From assembly GCA_001939145.1 (NCBI GenBank), contig LSRX01000787.1, positions 131,870-195,869 on the forward strand: a stretch of DNA of 64,000 nt. Reading direction: 5' to 3'. A program made the translations under genes and the position numbers. The stretch comes from Symbiodinium microadriaticum. Taxonomy: Eukaryota > Sar > Dinophyceae > Suessiales > Symbiodiniaceae. Shown piece by piece: positions 11,318-22,771 of the stretch; the first letter of the stretch is position 1; each line of letters starts with the position of its first letter. Under the pieces are notes generated by a model. The model was not told the origin of the DNA. It saw only the letters and a list, made by a program, of their open reading frames with translations, and ran no database searches.

Positions 11318-14300
11318 GTCATCCGACCGATCTACAACGTGGTCTTCGACGAGTGGTGACCGCTCTTGAACAAGTTTTGGGCATGGCTAACCACTTTTCA
11401 ATGTTGCAGGTACGAGAAGGTTGACAAAAATGGCCAAAAGGACAGGAAGATTCTCCACAAGGTTCTCCACTGCGGGGATAAGCTCTAACAGTTGACCCGA
11501 CCCATGCAGAGCGTTGGCAGCGAGTGTGATTCGTTGCTTTGCAGCCTTTCAATGATTGGTCAATGGAGAGACCCTCCGGGCTTTTCTCGTCTGGACCTTT
11601 GTGGATCAGGGATACGAGGCCTTCCTGCCTCCAGATGTTGCCAACTACGATGTCAGCGTCCTACAGAAGCTAGCGCAGGCAGTGCTTTGAACCAACACGG
11701 TCGGCATTGGACCTTGAAGTGTTACATCAACACTCTCGGACTCAACGTTCAACATGTGCACACACACACATCACACACCCAGCTCCGAGCCGTGCTGAGG
11801 ATTGGAACGAGCTCTTTTGCGACCCCAAAAGGCTCTATTCGACCATGGTCTGTCAGGACATCGCGGCCAGTTGATTTTATCGGATTCTGTGCCCCCACGC
11901 ACACACAGGTTCTTTGCCGAGAAGCTTTTTCGTGATGCCACTTCCCGCAGCAGCGCTTTGCAAAGCTTCTTTCAGTCAGCCTTTGATAGGACGGGGAGAA
12001 ATTTTGCGAGATCGAGCACCAACGTCGCTTTGCCAATTTGCACAGAGTCGCCAGCATCTCAAAGGTTCAGATAGCAAAACCTTGAATGCACCAACTCTGG
12101 GAATATGCCTTCAGAGATGCTGGCAAGGCTTGGGAATGGACTCTGGATCGCTTCGAGACCAAAACCCACCGCGAGGCTGGTATCATGATCTCCGGATGTG
12201 TTGATGTTTGACACTGTTGGATCCGAAGAGAACTCTCCAAGGCTGCACGGCTCCAAGGCTTCTATAAGGCCTAGTATGTCTTGAGGAGGAGGTGTACGTC
12301 GTCGCCCGTGTCCGAGCAAGACGTCGCCAAACTGTACACTGTACACCAAAATCGGCAAATAAAAGCAAACGTGCAGAGACATACCGTGTTGCTAGCACGG
12401 CACATCCCGTCGCAGCCTGGCTCCCAAATGCGAACAGTCAAAGAGAGACCGTTAAAGGCCTAAGGGTGCACCAGGCCGCCCTAAGTCGGCATTGAGAGTA
12501 ATGCCTCCCCCTCCCGAAGGTAACGGCCAATGGGTGGGCCGCGACGCTGAGCACAACGTCTCCCCGCAATCCCCCAGTATGTCGGGGGTTTGACGACCAG
12601 CGGGTCATGCCGCAACGGGCTGAGCAACCACGAGTTGCCCCCTATCGCCTCCCCAAATCCCTAGGCACACAAAATGCATGCGGGTCTCGGCCAATGGGTA
12701 AAGCCGCAGGAGGTATTTATAGACAGGTTAATTCCCGCTGCTGCTCCACAGCAGCTCAGCCATCCCCAAAGGAGAGAGCATCGCCGCTGCTTCGCAGCAG
12801 CCCCCCCCCCGGAGGGAGTATGTCTTGAAAAAAAAAACATACAAATGAGGCTGTGTTTGAAGACGGTGTGCGGACGGCAATTTCTGTGGCTCGGTTCAGC
12901 TCGACAAAGATGCAGACCGCATCTGGCAAACGCATCCCGAAAACCAACGCAAATCACCATCACGAAGAGAGCCATTGCAGCGAGCTCTGCGCAACCTCAA
13001 AGTATCTGCTGCTGCTCCACGTATTGTCTTGGAGGTGCACTCGCTTTGGGGTTTCCTGGCCTCCACACACAGAGTGTGGCTTGTGAGTGTCCGGCTCGCT
13101 TATGGTTTTCATGAGCGGATTTATCAGGCTTGAAATTCCATCCAGGGCTAGGCTAGTACCTGCGCACTGCACTCGCCAGGCATCTGCTGTTATTCACAAC
13201 CGGCTTGACTCTCACGCCTGCATCTGAGAGACAGTGTTTAAGCACTGACATGCTGGGAGTGCACATGTTCGCCGGAACAGATATGAAAGTCAGAAGAGTA
13301 CCGGAAGGATCGCGGACCCGGCTCACATCCAGTTCGGCCACGTGCTTCCGGCTGTTGCGCGATCCCGCGCTTCCTGCTGGCGAGCCTAGCCTCCGTGCAC
13401 GGGCCAGGTCGCACTCCTGGGGAATCAGTTCCCGGTGAGGCTTGCAGCTGTCGGGCTTGTGGTGTTCGACACTCGGATTCGTGGGGCATACAGGACTCAC
13501 TGGTTGTCCCGCATTTTTGCTATTGAGGCCCCTCCACGCTGCTCTTTGGGGCTTCGCGCGCTATGAGACGACTGGTACAACCGTCTGCCGCAGGATCTGG
13601 TCTTGTGCCGTGAGCCCGATTGAGACCACGGCACGTCGTGACTGGAAGGATCAGTGGACCGGCCTGCTGGTTTGCCGGCACCCGGCCTCAACATCTTGCT
13701 TGTGTGTCGTCTGCTTCTACAGTTGCTTGCTGCTTGCTGGCCACCCAGCAGGCCTCGGCCGCGCATTGCTGTGGGCTTCGCCTTTGCCCCAGTTGGAAAT
13801 GTCTATCTTGCGTGCGGCGAGTGAGTCGAGCCGAGGCCATTGGCTACTTACGGTGCCATACGGTACGTAGAGCTGAAGGACTGCTCTCTGCTCTGGAACT
13901 GCGGAGGACATCACAGCTCCGTTTTGTTGCGAGCACCTGCAGGGCGAGAAATTCTCGGAAAGCAAAGACCTTCAGCTGGGAATGGTGTTGAGCTGAGCTA
14001 GGGAGTCGGACGGGCTGACAAGCCGTGATTCTTGTGTTTGGCGAAGCCTGAATTGAGATGCCCTCAGCATTTCTTACCCCCCGAGGTGCTGGCTGCGCAC
14101 GCAGTGCTTTCTGTCTGACGCTCTGCTTTTGTGCGAAGAATCTCAGAAGCGTTGGGTGCAGTTGCCAGTGCTTAAGGTGCTGGGCTTGGTCGCACACCTC
14201 TTCTTTCCAGATCGGCCACTGCCACAGCTATAGTTCCAGCAGCCCGAGGGGAGTCACATGACGAATTGCCCATCGCAGCGAATGCCCATCCTGCGGTTCA

Positions 14301-17300
14301 AAGGGCAGAGAGGACCGCTACCAGTAGAAAGGCGCTATGGTCTGAGGGTGTAAGAATGGTGTAAGAAAGACAAAGCCATGGGTTTGCGGGAGCGACTGGA
14401 GCTGAGCAGCGCTGCGCCGCTTCTGACGGGTTCTCAGCTCCCGCTCCCTTGGCGCAAGCCCGGGCCAGGGCTACACCGGTGCTCCTTTTCTGTGGTGCTC
14501 AAGCCTGATGAGACTGCGCTGGGTGGCATCGAGAAGGAGTTGAAAAACGAAGGGATCGACCTGAAGGATGTAGACAAAACTGCAGAAGAAACACAGAAGG
14601 CGGACTTGAAGGAGTTGAATCTGAAGGAACTGAAGGAGCTCGAGCTCAAGCAGCAGGAGCCTCAGGATCCGGATCGCCATGAGTTCGTTGTACCGAGGCT
14701 GCCAAAGAAGAGCATCCCGCAAGAGGCAAAGGAAAAGGAGGAGGAGGTAAGGGTGGCACCCGAGCGCCCGCCAGGCCCGCCGGGTCCACCCGGCCCGCCC
14801 GGTTCCGGTCCACCGCTTCCTGGTCCACCGGACCCTTACTATGACGAGGAAGCTCCTTACGCTGACTACGAAGCTGAATACGAGGAAGAGCCGGATGGGG
14901 TGCCTTTGCTGGATCAGGACCTGCAGCGGGCAGACATAAGATACGACTCGAAAGTTGATCCCCAGCTGAATCGCATAGCCGACCAAGTGAACTCAAAGAT
15001 CGACATGGTGGAGCAAAGGCTGCTTGGTGATAGCCTGCAGAACTTGGTGGTTCCATTTCCAGCATCTGATGCATCGCATGATGCCAGCACGGTCCGTGTT
15101 TTCCTGGGCAATCCTTCAACTACAACTCCGGATGTGGGTACGCCTCTGGACGAAGTGAATCAGCTGCTCCAGAAGGCAGACAGCATCGAGAAAGGGTTGG
15201 TCCCAACATCCAACCAGCAGGGTATCCCTGCAGTTGCCATCTTGGCAAGCCTTCTTACAGGATTTGCATCCGGGTCTCCGTATGCCCGGTCACAGCCCAG
15301 AACGGCTGGCTTCCTGTGAGTCGGAAGACGAAGGATGAATCGAGGTAGCGCGCCGCTGCCCACCATGCTCTGGAAAGACTGCTTGCCATCTAGTGACTAC
15401 TGTAAGCCCTAAGCAGCCTTCCTTTGAATGTTATGTGTGACCTGCCCATGCTTCGACCATTCTGACCTCAAGGGCTCGGCAGAATCTAAGGAGGTCAGAG
15501 ACAGTCCTTCCTAAGGACGTACGACATCTTGTTCCCCAGAACACCGGTGCACGTCTGTGGATGCCTCAGCTGTTATGGTCAAGGCAGTTGCTAATTGCAT
15601 CACTGAGCCGCGCTGCCAGTTAATCGCCAGACCTCGTGGCTCAGGCCTGCTTGTTGTTCGCTACAGCTTCTGGTTCTTCGCTAGCGCCTTACACTCCTGG
15701 ATATAGGCAGAGAAGGGGGAAATTCAGCGCATGGTCCAAATTGATTGGAGCGCCGCGCAGATTTGCAGGTTTTTGCAATCAAGTTTCTCGTGAGCTGCTG
15801 GCTCAGAACAGGGCTGATGCTATGGTGGGTTTTGTATCATCAACGCCTCTGTGAGGCTTCACGATCTTTGCATCCGTGTACCATCTGATGTCGTCTGCCA
15901 AGCATGGCACACCGTGGGTAGCGCTTTTTTCTCGGCCGCGGCTGGCGAGGCACAGGGATCTGCGCATCATCATGTTGGGACAGCAGAGTGTCACGGAGAT
16001 GAAGTTCTCGTGGAGCAGCCTGGCACTCAGTCCCAGATGAACTAAGAGGTCAAGTAAACCCCATCTTCTTGTCTACGTTTCCTCAGATTCCGAGGCGTGG
16101 ACTGGGGAAAGGATGTGCTGGAGTGGGCCTTGCTGTGCCCTCGCTGCACAGTGTTGATTGATGGATGAGTAAAGACAGCTTGTCAGCCGAGATGGTTCAC
16201 AACCTTCTTCCTCTTCTGTGCTGACACAGGGTGGCTTGTGCAGAACGAAGATCTGCGCCGTCTTGATGTCAATCATGGACGGTGACTTAATGTGACACTG
16301 TCCAGGATGTGGTTCACTCTTGGTTGCACCTTCCTCGGCGTTGGCACCTACTTCGTTCAGCGCTCGCCGGGGACTCGATCTGTGGACTGAGTGGTTGCTG
16401 TCGTGCGCGAACTTGAAACTTTCTACAGCCTGCAGTTTCGTAAGCTCCCAGGTGTGAAATTGGCACTTTCTGCTTCGAGGAGATGTGCTGAGCGATGCGA
16501 TAGCAACATCTTCAACAAGTTGCATCCCGTTCGCTGGCTGCAGGATGCCGTGGCCAAGATTCCCGAAAGGATGACCGAAAAAGTCCCACACTCAGCTTCT
16601 CTGCCACCACAAACTTGCGAACATACTCAGCGGGAGAGCCACAGAAGCAGTTGGGATGTTACAGATGCAAAAATCCACATCAAGGAACATGTCACCGAAC
16701 ATCGACCTAGGAGTGCAACATGCTGCAACACATTATTTGGTTGCCGAGAGCTTGGTCCAGGTCTTCTGTTTCGTCAAGAAGCATGTAGAGGTGCAGCGAC
16801 CCGAGCTGGATCTTGACAAGTTGACTGACCCTTTTTCTGAGCAGGGCATGGAGATGGCTCGCGAGTTCCCCCTGGTCTGGGACCGCATCGTAGAGCGCTG
16901 GGCTCACTTTTCTAGCCTTCCGCTTCGGATGCCATGCCCGACGACCTGAGGTACATGCGGTACGAAGATAAAATCGGGAACCAGTTCATGGCAGACCAGG
17001 CCTTCGAAGGGCGTCCCGCCTTGAGGAAGCTTCAGGAGTTAGCGGAAGACGTATTGCCGTGCGTTGCTGGCAGTCCTTCATGACGAAGAGCACCCGGGGC
17101 ATCGAGTGGAGCAGCCTCAGCAAGGCCATCCAACCAGCTCTGCCTAGGCCTCGGCAAGAGCAGAAGAAGAGCTCCGCTGCGCTGCGGCTGCGCTGTGCTT
17201 GTCTCGCAGATGCCGTGTAAGGCCCGGTGCTGGTGCAGAAGACGGCTCCGCCCAGCTTCGGATTGTTGTTCCTGTCTCAATGTCCGAGTGCAGGCAAGCC

Positions 17301-20300
17301 GCTTACAAGAACCCCAGAATCGTTTAAACCAAGGTACCGAATCTCTTCAAAGAGCAATCCGTCGTGCAAAGAGCTTGCCAAGCCTTCGTCGCAGCCTCAG
17401 CGAGACGGACTTGCAGAGTCTCACGCCCGAGTTCGTCCAACGGAAGCTTTAAGGTTGCGAACTCGCACTGGCCAGCGAACGCCGAAGTGCAGTGGTTTCT
17501 AGGCTTAGATGCGGGAAGATGCCAGAAGTTGGGCTTGGATGCTGCCCACTTTTTGCCTTCCCTGTCCCTTTCGTCTTCCGAGGCGGCTTCTCGCTCTGTC
17601 CCGTGGGCTCGGGCTGCCCATCCCGAAGCCTTTCCGAGCACCATTCATCCCTGGCATCACGGCGGGGTCTCCAGTGAAACGTGGCAGACCGTCGCAGAGA
17701 GTGGCGCATTGCAGGTCCTGATTCCGCACTATGGCGAGACCATATTGGAGCAAAAGGCATCCATCCACGAAGCAGAGATGCCACAACGAAGCATAGACTT
17801 GCAGAAGCCAAGCCTATCTTTGGTAGCATGCTGTTGTGAGGACTCGCTGTATGGTGGTCGCGCTGATGACACCGCCAGGGCCTCTTCTCAGTCCTTGCTG
17901 GAAGTGCGATTACTTTGGTCATGCGAGGTTCCGCTCATGGACTGGCTGAAAGCTCGCTATGAGGTCCGGTAAGTGCCTGTTTCTGACGTAGGCTAGCATG
18001 GTTGATCATGGTTGCCCAGGACGAGTGGTTGAACTTCGATGCAAGGATGCAGGCTTTGGGCATGAGCAGTGTCAGGAAACCATTAGTCGATCCAATTTCC
18101 CCGGCAGGCCAAGTCCGACATCCAGCTGCCTCATGGAGCGAATTGGGATGCTTCTTGCCTTTGTTGGAGAAGATTTTCCCGATCATGCCACACTCCTGCC
18201 CTGCTTCGCGAAAGGAATACACAGACGAGCAGTGGGAGAAAATCTGTGGCTGGTCGTCCATGCGATTGCAGACATTGTGGCGCACGGTGGCAGGCATGAT
18301 GTTGTACCATCCTGCGCTGCAGTGCCACTATGAGGTGCAGGGTGTGGGCCGGATTGTTGGCGAAAGGAAGCCTGCGATGGCACAGGTTTGGACTCCGAAT
18401 GACTGTTTCAGTTGCATTGTGTCCATGCAGCAGTACGCCAACTTCGAGCCGGTCAGATACCAGCACACCAACCAGATGTTCGCCAAGTTTCCGAGCAGCC
18501 TGAAGGTGGCTTACATCGATCAGAAGGACAGGAATGTCCATGCAGAGGTCGACAATGTCCATCCAAGGCAACATCGGCGTTACTTCAGCTGCTTAATCGA
18601 TGGATCGTGTGCGGACATTGGTGGAGGTCGAAGAGCGGCCAAATTCACGGTTGAGTTGCCAGGGTACCCTATCTTGGGCGATGGGAAGAGCGACAACCAG
18701 AATCACGCCATTATTTTCTTACGAGGAATCTTCAGTCAATGCATTGATGCGAACCAAGGGGGCTACTTCGAGCAGATGCTGATGCTTCCCTGCGTGCTCG
18801 GAGAATTTCGCACGGCAGAGCGCGGAGATGAAGCGGCCAAGCAGATCATTGGTCTTCCGGAGCACATCACCAGCGATATCGGATCCGTGGGCGACTTCGC
18901 AGCAGGCTCGGAAGTTGCCTTTGGCACGATCCTGCAGCGCACCTATGCAGTGCTGGGTGCCAGAATGCATTACGGTCACCCTGACATCATGAACAAGCAA
19001 TTCATGATTCAGCAGGGTGGTGTCTCCAAGGCCACGAAGACCATCAATTTGTCCGAGGACATCTTTGCGGGGATGGATTTCACTCTGCGAGGTCAAGGCC
19101 GCTCCATCAAGCACTGCGAGTACTTCCACGTCGCCAAGGGGCGCGACCTGGGTTTCAACACCGTCCTGGGCTTCTTCTCAAAGCTCTCCTCCGGAGCCGG
19201 CGAACAGATCCTCACGAGGCCAATACACCGATGATAGCACTGACTTGTTCAAAGACATGATGGGAACTAGCACTAGACTTGAATCTTCTTGAATTTGGGG
19301 ATCAAGGGAGTTCATGAAAGGCTGCCCTGCCCGCTTGATTGGGGGGCATGAAACAGCAGCATCGGCCGTATGTGCTGCTCTACGTCACCTTCGTCCAAAT
19401 GACAAAACCCAGCTTTGTAGACCGCGTCCGCTACATCACATGGCGTGTTTGAGAACATAAACTTGCACAATCATCGTGCTGTTGTAAGATTGTAAGGCAC
19501 CCGGAGGTGAATCAGAAAGCAAGGTTCAGAGCGATGGTAGCCAACTTGAAGTAATCCGGCTGTACAAGTGAGAGTAAAACCGCTGCTCGGGACAAATCGG
19601 CACATTCGCACTGCATACTAACAGAGGGCCGGCAACAACTCACTGCGGCGACCTGGAATGTGCTCTCCGGGATCTGAGGCAAATGTTCCGCCTTGGGCAG
19701 ATTCTTCATTTGCCGGAAGCACTGACCTTCTACTATGCCCACGTTGGCTATTACATCACGCAAGGCTTGGTTTCGGCATCGATGCCGATTCTTGCCCGGA
19801 CCCTTGAGGGATTTAAAACAGATGATGAGGCTCCGCATTGGGAAAGCCAAGTCCTTATGCAACTCAGGTCTTCGCGTGGATGGTGGGAACCTCATTTCCT
19901 CTGTGAAGCGGTGTCAGGGCTGCCCCAAGACGACAACTGGACCAGTGGAAATCTTGTACTCGAGCAGAGGTTGTTCTTGCTGGCGACTGTTGCTGTCTCA
20001 GCTTGTAGCCGGTGAATTCGTTCCTGGATGTGGCTCGCACCTAGAAGAGGCGAGCAAACATTTCGAGTCTTCGAGAACTACTGTATCTCGGCAGCAAAAC
20101 TCTACAGCGCCCTTGCTTGTCTCGGCGAGGCATCTCTTGCACATGCACAGACACCTGTATCATGCATGAACAAAGCCCACGCGCTTACGCCTTGCTCTTC
20201 GTCTGCAGGTCCGACAGTCCCTGCTGCCCAGGCCAGGGGCAGGGGTTTGGGCGAGGACTGTAACAACACCTACACTTACACTTATCCTACTCACCTTCAA

Positions 20301-22771
20301 AAAGCCACACAGAAGATCCTGCTTCAGCCTTTCCTGGATGTTAAAGGCCTTTGTCTCATGCAAGAGGCCTCACGCACTCACAGAAAATCGCCTGAAACGA
20401 CACGGTCTATAATTGGAGCGAGGATTCTCCACAACAAGCTGCATGCTGTGCGGCCTTGCTGCGTGACAGCAGCTGTCATGGTGGCCTCAACCACTGTCAG
20501 GGACATCCAGGCCCTCAAGCAGGAAACGACAATGGACAAATGTGCTGCGCCCGAAACCGTCACAAGCAGCGCAGCCTTACAGCCGTCAGATCAAGTTCTC
20601 AGTACAAAGATTCAGATCTGCGGGGCATATCTGTGGTCGGGCGAGAACAGCTGGCTGCAAGCGAGGGAGCAGGACAGGGTGAAGGATTAGCAGATTTGCA
20701 CTGAGAACAGCAACATCATGTGCGCCTTGCAGCACATCTCTTTCTATCAACCGTTTGACGGCAGGCAATGGCCAACCTGTTGTCGGTCTGGTACTCGTGG
20801 GCAGCTGCCTAAGAGGCGTTAGTGGCATACCTGCCCACGGGCTTATGAAGGATCTTGCATTCCTCCTGCCTCGCCTAGTGAGCCAAGTCGCAGTGAGAAG
20901 GACCCCGCCAGAGGGCACGTGACGCCTCTGAGGTGATTTTCCTGTTCTTGGTCGCAACCTCCATGCCCCTCTTTGCAGAGTCTTGGATGGAGAGGACGGG
21001 GGCGTGAGTCGGCATGCGGTTCTCTCACTGTTTCCCGTGTGCATGCCGGCAGTGCCAGATGCAGGTCACTTGTTTGGGTGCAAAGTGCACGATGCTAATG
21101 TGAAGCGGGCGGAATCATACTCGTTCTTCCAACCGGAGTTTTCCTGTTTAACCGAAACTTCTCGTATGGAGTGAGCCAACGCAGTCTTGACAGGAGCTTT
21201 TGCCACGCAGTGTGGAGATTGGGCAAGCAGTGCCCCACCAAGCCTCACAAATCGCACAGCACTTTTACAGAGAATGAGCTCTGCTTGAGGTACCTGACTT
21301 TGTCCTTCTTGATGTTCGTGTTCCAGGCCAAAATCATTGGATACTATGTCCTGCGCTTGGAAAGACTTCGATTGACAGAAAGAGGTGATGTTGTGCCAAC
21401 TGCAGTTTCTATGTTGTCTTAAGGTGGTGAACGAGTTGCGCTACGGAGGCCTGAAAGCGCGCAAGATGTGCTGAACTGGGAAGCATGCAGACAGAATTAC
21501 GGAGCACTTCGTTCTCACAGGTGCCCAGTATGTCGCAACTGGTCGTGGTCTGCCGACCTACCGCCGGCCTTTCATCGGCGAGATTCGGCCGGCAGTTTGC
21601 GACCTACCTGCATGTGCTCGCGATGCAGCAGGCAGAATACACCGCGACGGTAGTCCGGTGGCTTTTGGTCATCGCGGTTTCTGAGGATGCCCACGAGCCG
21701 GACGGCCCCAAGAAGTTGACGAAGGTCCTCGTCCCCCGATCATTCAGAAAGCACTTCATTCTCGTGTAAAGGGTGAGAGGGTGCAAGATTTGGTGCCAGG
21801 TTGGCGGGCTGTATCTCGATTATGCCATGCGGGGCCCTCGCAAAGTCCCTATGAGCTGTCTTGGAGTTTCCAGTGTTCGAGGTATACCTACTACGATGGG
21901 ATGCGCCTTCTTCTATGCTGCATCGCAGTGTGCTTGCCTCGGCTCCCCGCATGCTAGTGCCTATGCCGCCTTTGAACTGCCAGATTGCTCCTGGGTGGCA
22001 TCTCGGATGCTGGTGGTCAAGCTTCCAGCCTGGGCTTTACCTGGCTTGCCATCGGGACCAGTCATCTGAATCGGATGTCGGGTGTCAGCCGAAGATTGCT
22101 GCATGATGCATGCAAACCATGCAGGATCACGATCGTTTCGTGGCTCTACGGGCCATTCGTCTTCAATCCGTGCCCTCCCCGGAGTTTTCTCGACGCCGCC
22201 GAATCTTGAAGGTCCCTGGATTCAGATCGCGGATGGAAGCTTGAGGCAATGACTTCAGCTGACATGCAGGTACCAGTTTGACTTGGACGAGGTGAAGGAT
22301 GATGTGAGGTGGGGACTTTCCCGGATATCTTAAAAAGTCCCAGTGCTGTGCTGCATCTCAGGGCCTGGTTCTTGTTCTTCCTGGGAGACCAAGGTGCGAA
22401 TTGTCGTCTCACAGTGTGTGTGCCTGTGTCAATGTGCACGTTGGGAAGTTCTGAGGCAAGCTGTGGGTTGAGCACTACCAGAAGCCCATAGCCCAGGAGG
22501 ATGACCTTACTGTTTGTTCGGGCGTGGTGACGACCCAAGGACGCAGCTGAAGCCTCTGAAGGGCTTCAGAGAGTCTGCCTGACGCCTACTTGAAAGGAGC
22601 AGTCGGACCAGTGTTTCAGCAGCTGTTGGCACCAAACTCTCAAGAGCCACTCACTACAGAAAATCATCGGCTCAGGTTATCGGCGTCAACTTCCTGGTGT
22701 CGATCTTTTGCTTAGCTATTTGGCATTGGGCCTACGAAGCCATGACGAAAGGCACAGTGACAATCCCTGAG
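11318..22771 (+). CDS. 1,3-beta-glucan (callose) synthase, FKS/GT48 family, many exons
   Basis: Makes beta-1,3-glucan from UDP-glucose at the plasma membrane or in vesicles. Exons recognised in order: 11318-11355 and 11410-11461 (VIRPIYNVVFDE joined to WYEKVDKNGQKDRKILHK, the N-terminal PIY...DD region of callose synthases); ~15641-15700 (VVRYSFWFFASALHSW, membrane); ~16850-16920 (EFPLVWDRIVERW, like the family's FWNEII region); 17715-17756 (VLIPHYGETILEQK); 17928-17963 (VPLMDWLKARYE); the main catalytic exon 18020-19218; 19679-19764; 21290-21347; 21424-21448; from 21521 (AQYVATGRGLPTYRRPFIG); 21800-21828; 21882-~21940; 22125-22169 (SWLYGPFVFNP); 22270-22308; ~22456-22500; ~22676-22760. Several junctions keep the frame exactly (17963/18020, 19218/19679, 21448/21521, 22169/22270). 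The start and the true 3' end are not located, and pieces at 11.5-12.3 kb are uncertain. Confidence 0.85.
11610..12290 (+). CDS. Unassigned coding-like segments, possibly glucan synthase N-terminal half
   Basis: Three stretches read as protein after AG|G acceptors: 11610 onward (GYEAFLPPDVANYDVSVLQ), ~11913-11960 (FFAEKLFRDATSR) and ~12100-12190 (WEYAFRDAGKAWEWTLDRF then ETKTHREAG). In callose synthases the PIY...DD region is followed by a K-T-x-x-E-x-R-S motif and membrane segments. The last stretch could correspond, but the match is weak. They might equally belong to another gene. Confidence 0.35.
12480..12835. repeat. GC-rich block with two related stem-loops; possible dispersed element
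   Basis: This stretch differs from its surroundings: C-rich, no coding frame, with runs such as ten Cs near 12810 and eight or nine As near 12830. Two hairpins share the same arms: GCTGCTG..CAGCAGC near 12737-12755 and GCTGC..GCAGC near 12785-12800. It falls between glucan synthase exons. The sharp composition change suggests an inserted repeat copy, though no terminal repeats or target duplication could be seen. Confidence 0.45.
13440..13560 (+). CDS. Hydrophobic coding-like stretch, possible membrane exon of the glucan synthase
   Basis: The frame starting near 13436 reads RLAAVGLVVFDTRIRGAYR followed by THWLSRIFAI. This is plausible as one of the transmembrane segments expected between the N-terminal domain and the YSFWFF segment at 15.6 kb. 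No clean donor was identified and no exact family match is claimed. Confidence 0.25.
14378..15319 (+). CDS. Intronless collagen-like/proline-rich ORF nested in the glucan synthase span
   Basis: A 313-codon ORF with a good start context (GCCATGGG). Residues ~50-95 are charged and Leu-periodic (ELNLKELKELELKQQ), likely coiled coil. Residues ~130-150 are a Gly-Pro-Pro run (PPGPPGPPGPPG) like a short collagen stretch, followed by an acidic Tyr-rich linker (YYDEEAPYADYEAEYEEE). The C-terminus has a short hydrophobic stretch (GIPAVAILASLLTGFA). No catalytic domain is visible. The composition suggests a disordered or structural protein. Lying between recognised glucan synthase exons on the same strand, it is either a nested gene, an unusual exon of that gene, or evidence that the exons near 11-12 kb belong to a different gene. 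Confidence 0.55.
   Translation: MGLRERLELSSAAPLLTGSQLPLPWRKPGPGLHRCSFSVVLKPDETALGGIEKELKNEGIDLKDVDKTAEETQKADLKELNLKELKELELKQQEPQDPDRHEFVVPRLPKKSIPQEAKEKEEEVRVAPERPPGPPGPPGPPGSGPPLPGPPDPYYDEEAPYADYEAEYEEEPDGVPLLDQDLQRADIRYDSKVDPQLNRIADQVNSKIDMVEQRLLGDSLQNLVVPFPASDASHDASTVRVFLGNPSTTTPDVGTPLDEVNQLLQKADSIEKGLVPTSNQQGIPAVAILASLLTGFASGSPYARSQPRTAGFL
18020..19218 (+). CDS. Catalytic exon of the 1,3-beta-glucan synthase
   Basis: A single 1199-nt exon. It opens after CCCAG| with DEWLNFDARMQALG, joining in phase to LKARYE of the previous exon; the family has the same KxxxPDEWxNF junction. Family motifs in order: SSMRLQTLWRTVAGMMLY, CIVSMQQYANFEPVRY, MFAKFPSSLKVAYID, YPILGDGKSDNQNHAIIFL, QCIDANQGGYFEQMLM, LGARMHYGHPDIMNKQFM, then the signature with LSEDIFAGMDFTLRG and KGRDLGFNTVLGFFSKL. 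It ends GEQILT + AG at a GC donor (19219). The match to the FKS/callose synthase core is unmistakable by eye. The exon keeps an open frame throughout, arguing for a functional gene. Confidence 0.95.
19679..19764 (+). CDS. Glucan synthase exon following the catalytic core
   Basis: Starts after CTGAG|G. Its first G completes the Arg codon left at 19218, giving GEQILTR-QMFRLGQ, matching the family's GEQxLSRDxYRLG. It then encodes a membrane-associated stretch (ALTFYYAHVGYYITQ), like the SFYFTTVGFY segment of FKS proteins. The donor is GC at 19765. Confidence 0.85.
21290..21560 (+). CDS. Three small glucan synthase exons around the TGRG motif
   Basis: 21290-21347 encodes YLTLSFLMFVFQAKIIGYY. 21424-21448 is a 25-nt exon (VVNELRYG + G). 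21521 onward completes the codon and reads GAQYVATGRGLPTYRRPFIG. Joined, they reproduce the family's membrane segment, GGAxY and ATGRG block in one frame, with GT then GC donors and AG|G acceptors. The end of the last exon is uncertain. Confidence 0.85.
22676..22770 (+). CDS. Probable C-terminal membrane exon of the glucan synthase
   Basis: After CTCAG|G the frame reads VIGVNFLVSIFCLAIWHW then AYEAMTKGTVTIPE before a stop, a clear membrane-spanning segment followed by a short loop. It lies just after the exon with KLWVEHYQKPIAQE (~22456-22500), matching the region of the family where a Trp-rich WW-EEE loop precedes the last transmembrane bundle. Confidence 0.6.
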
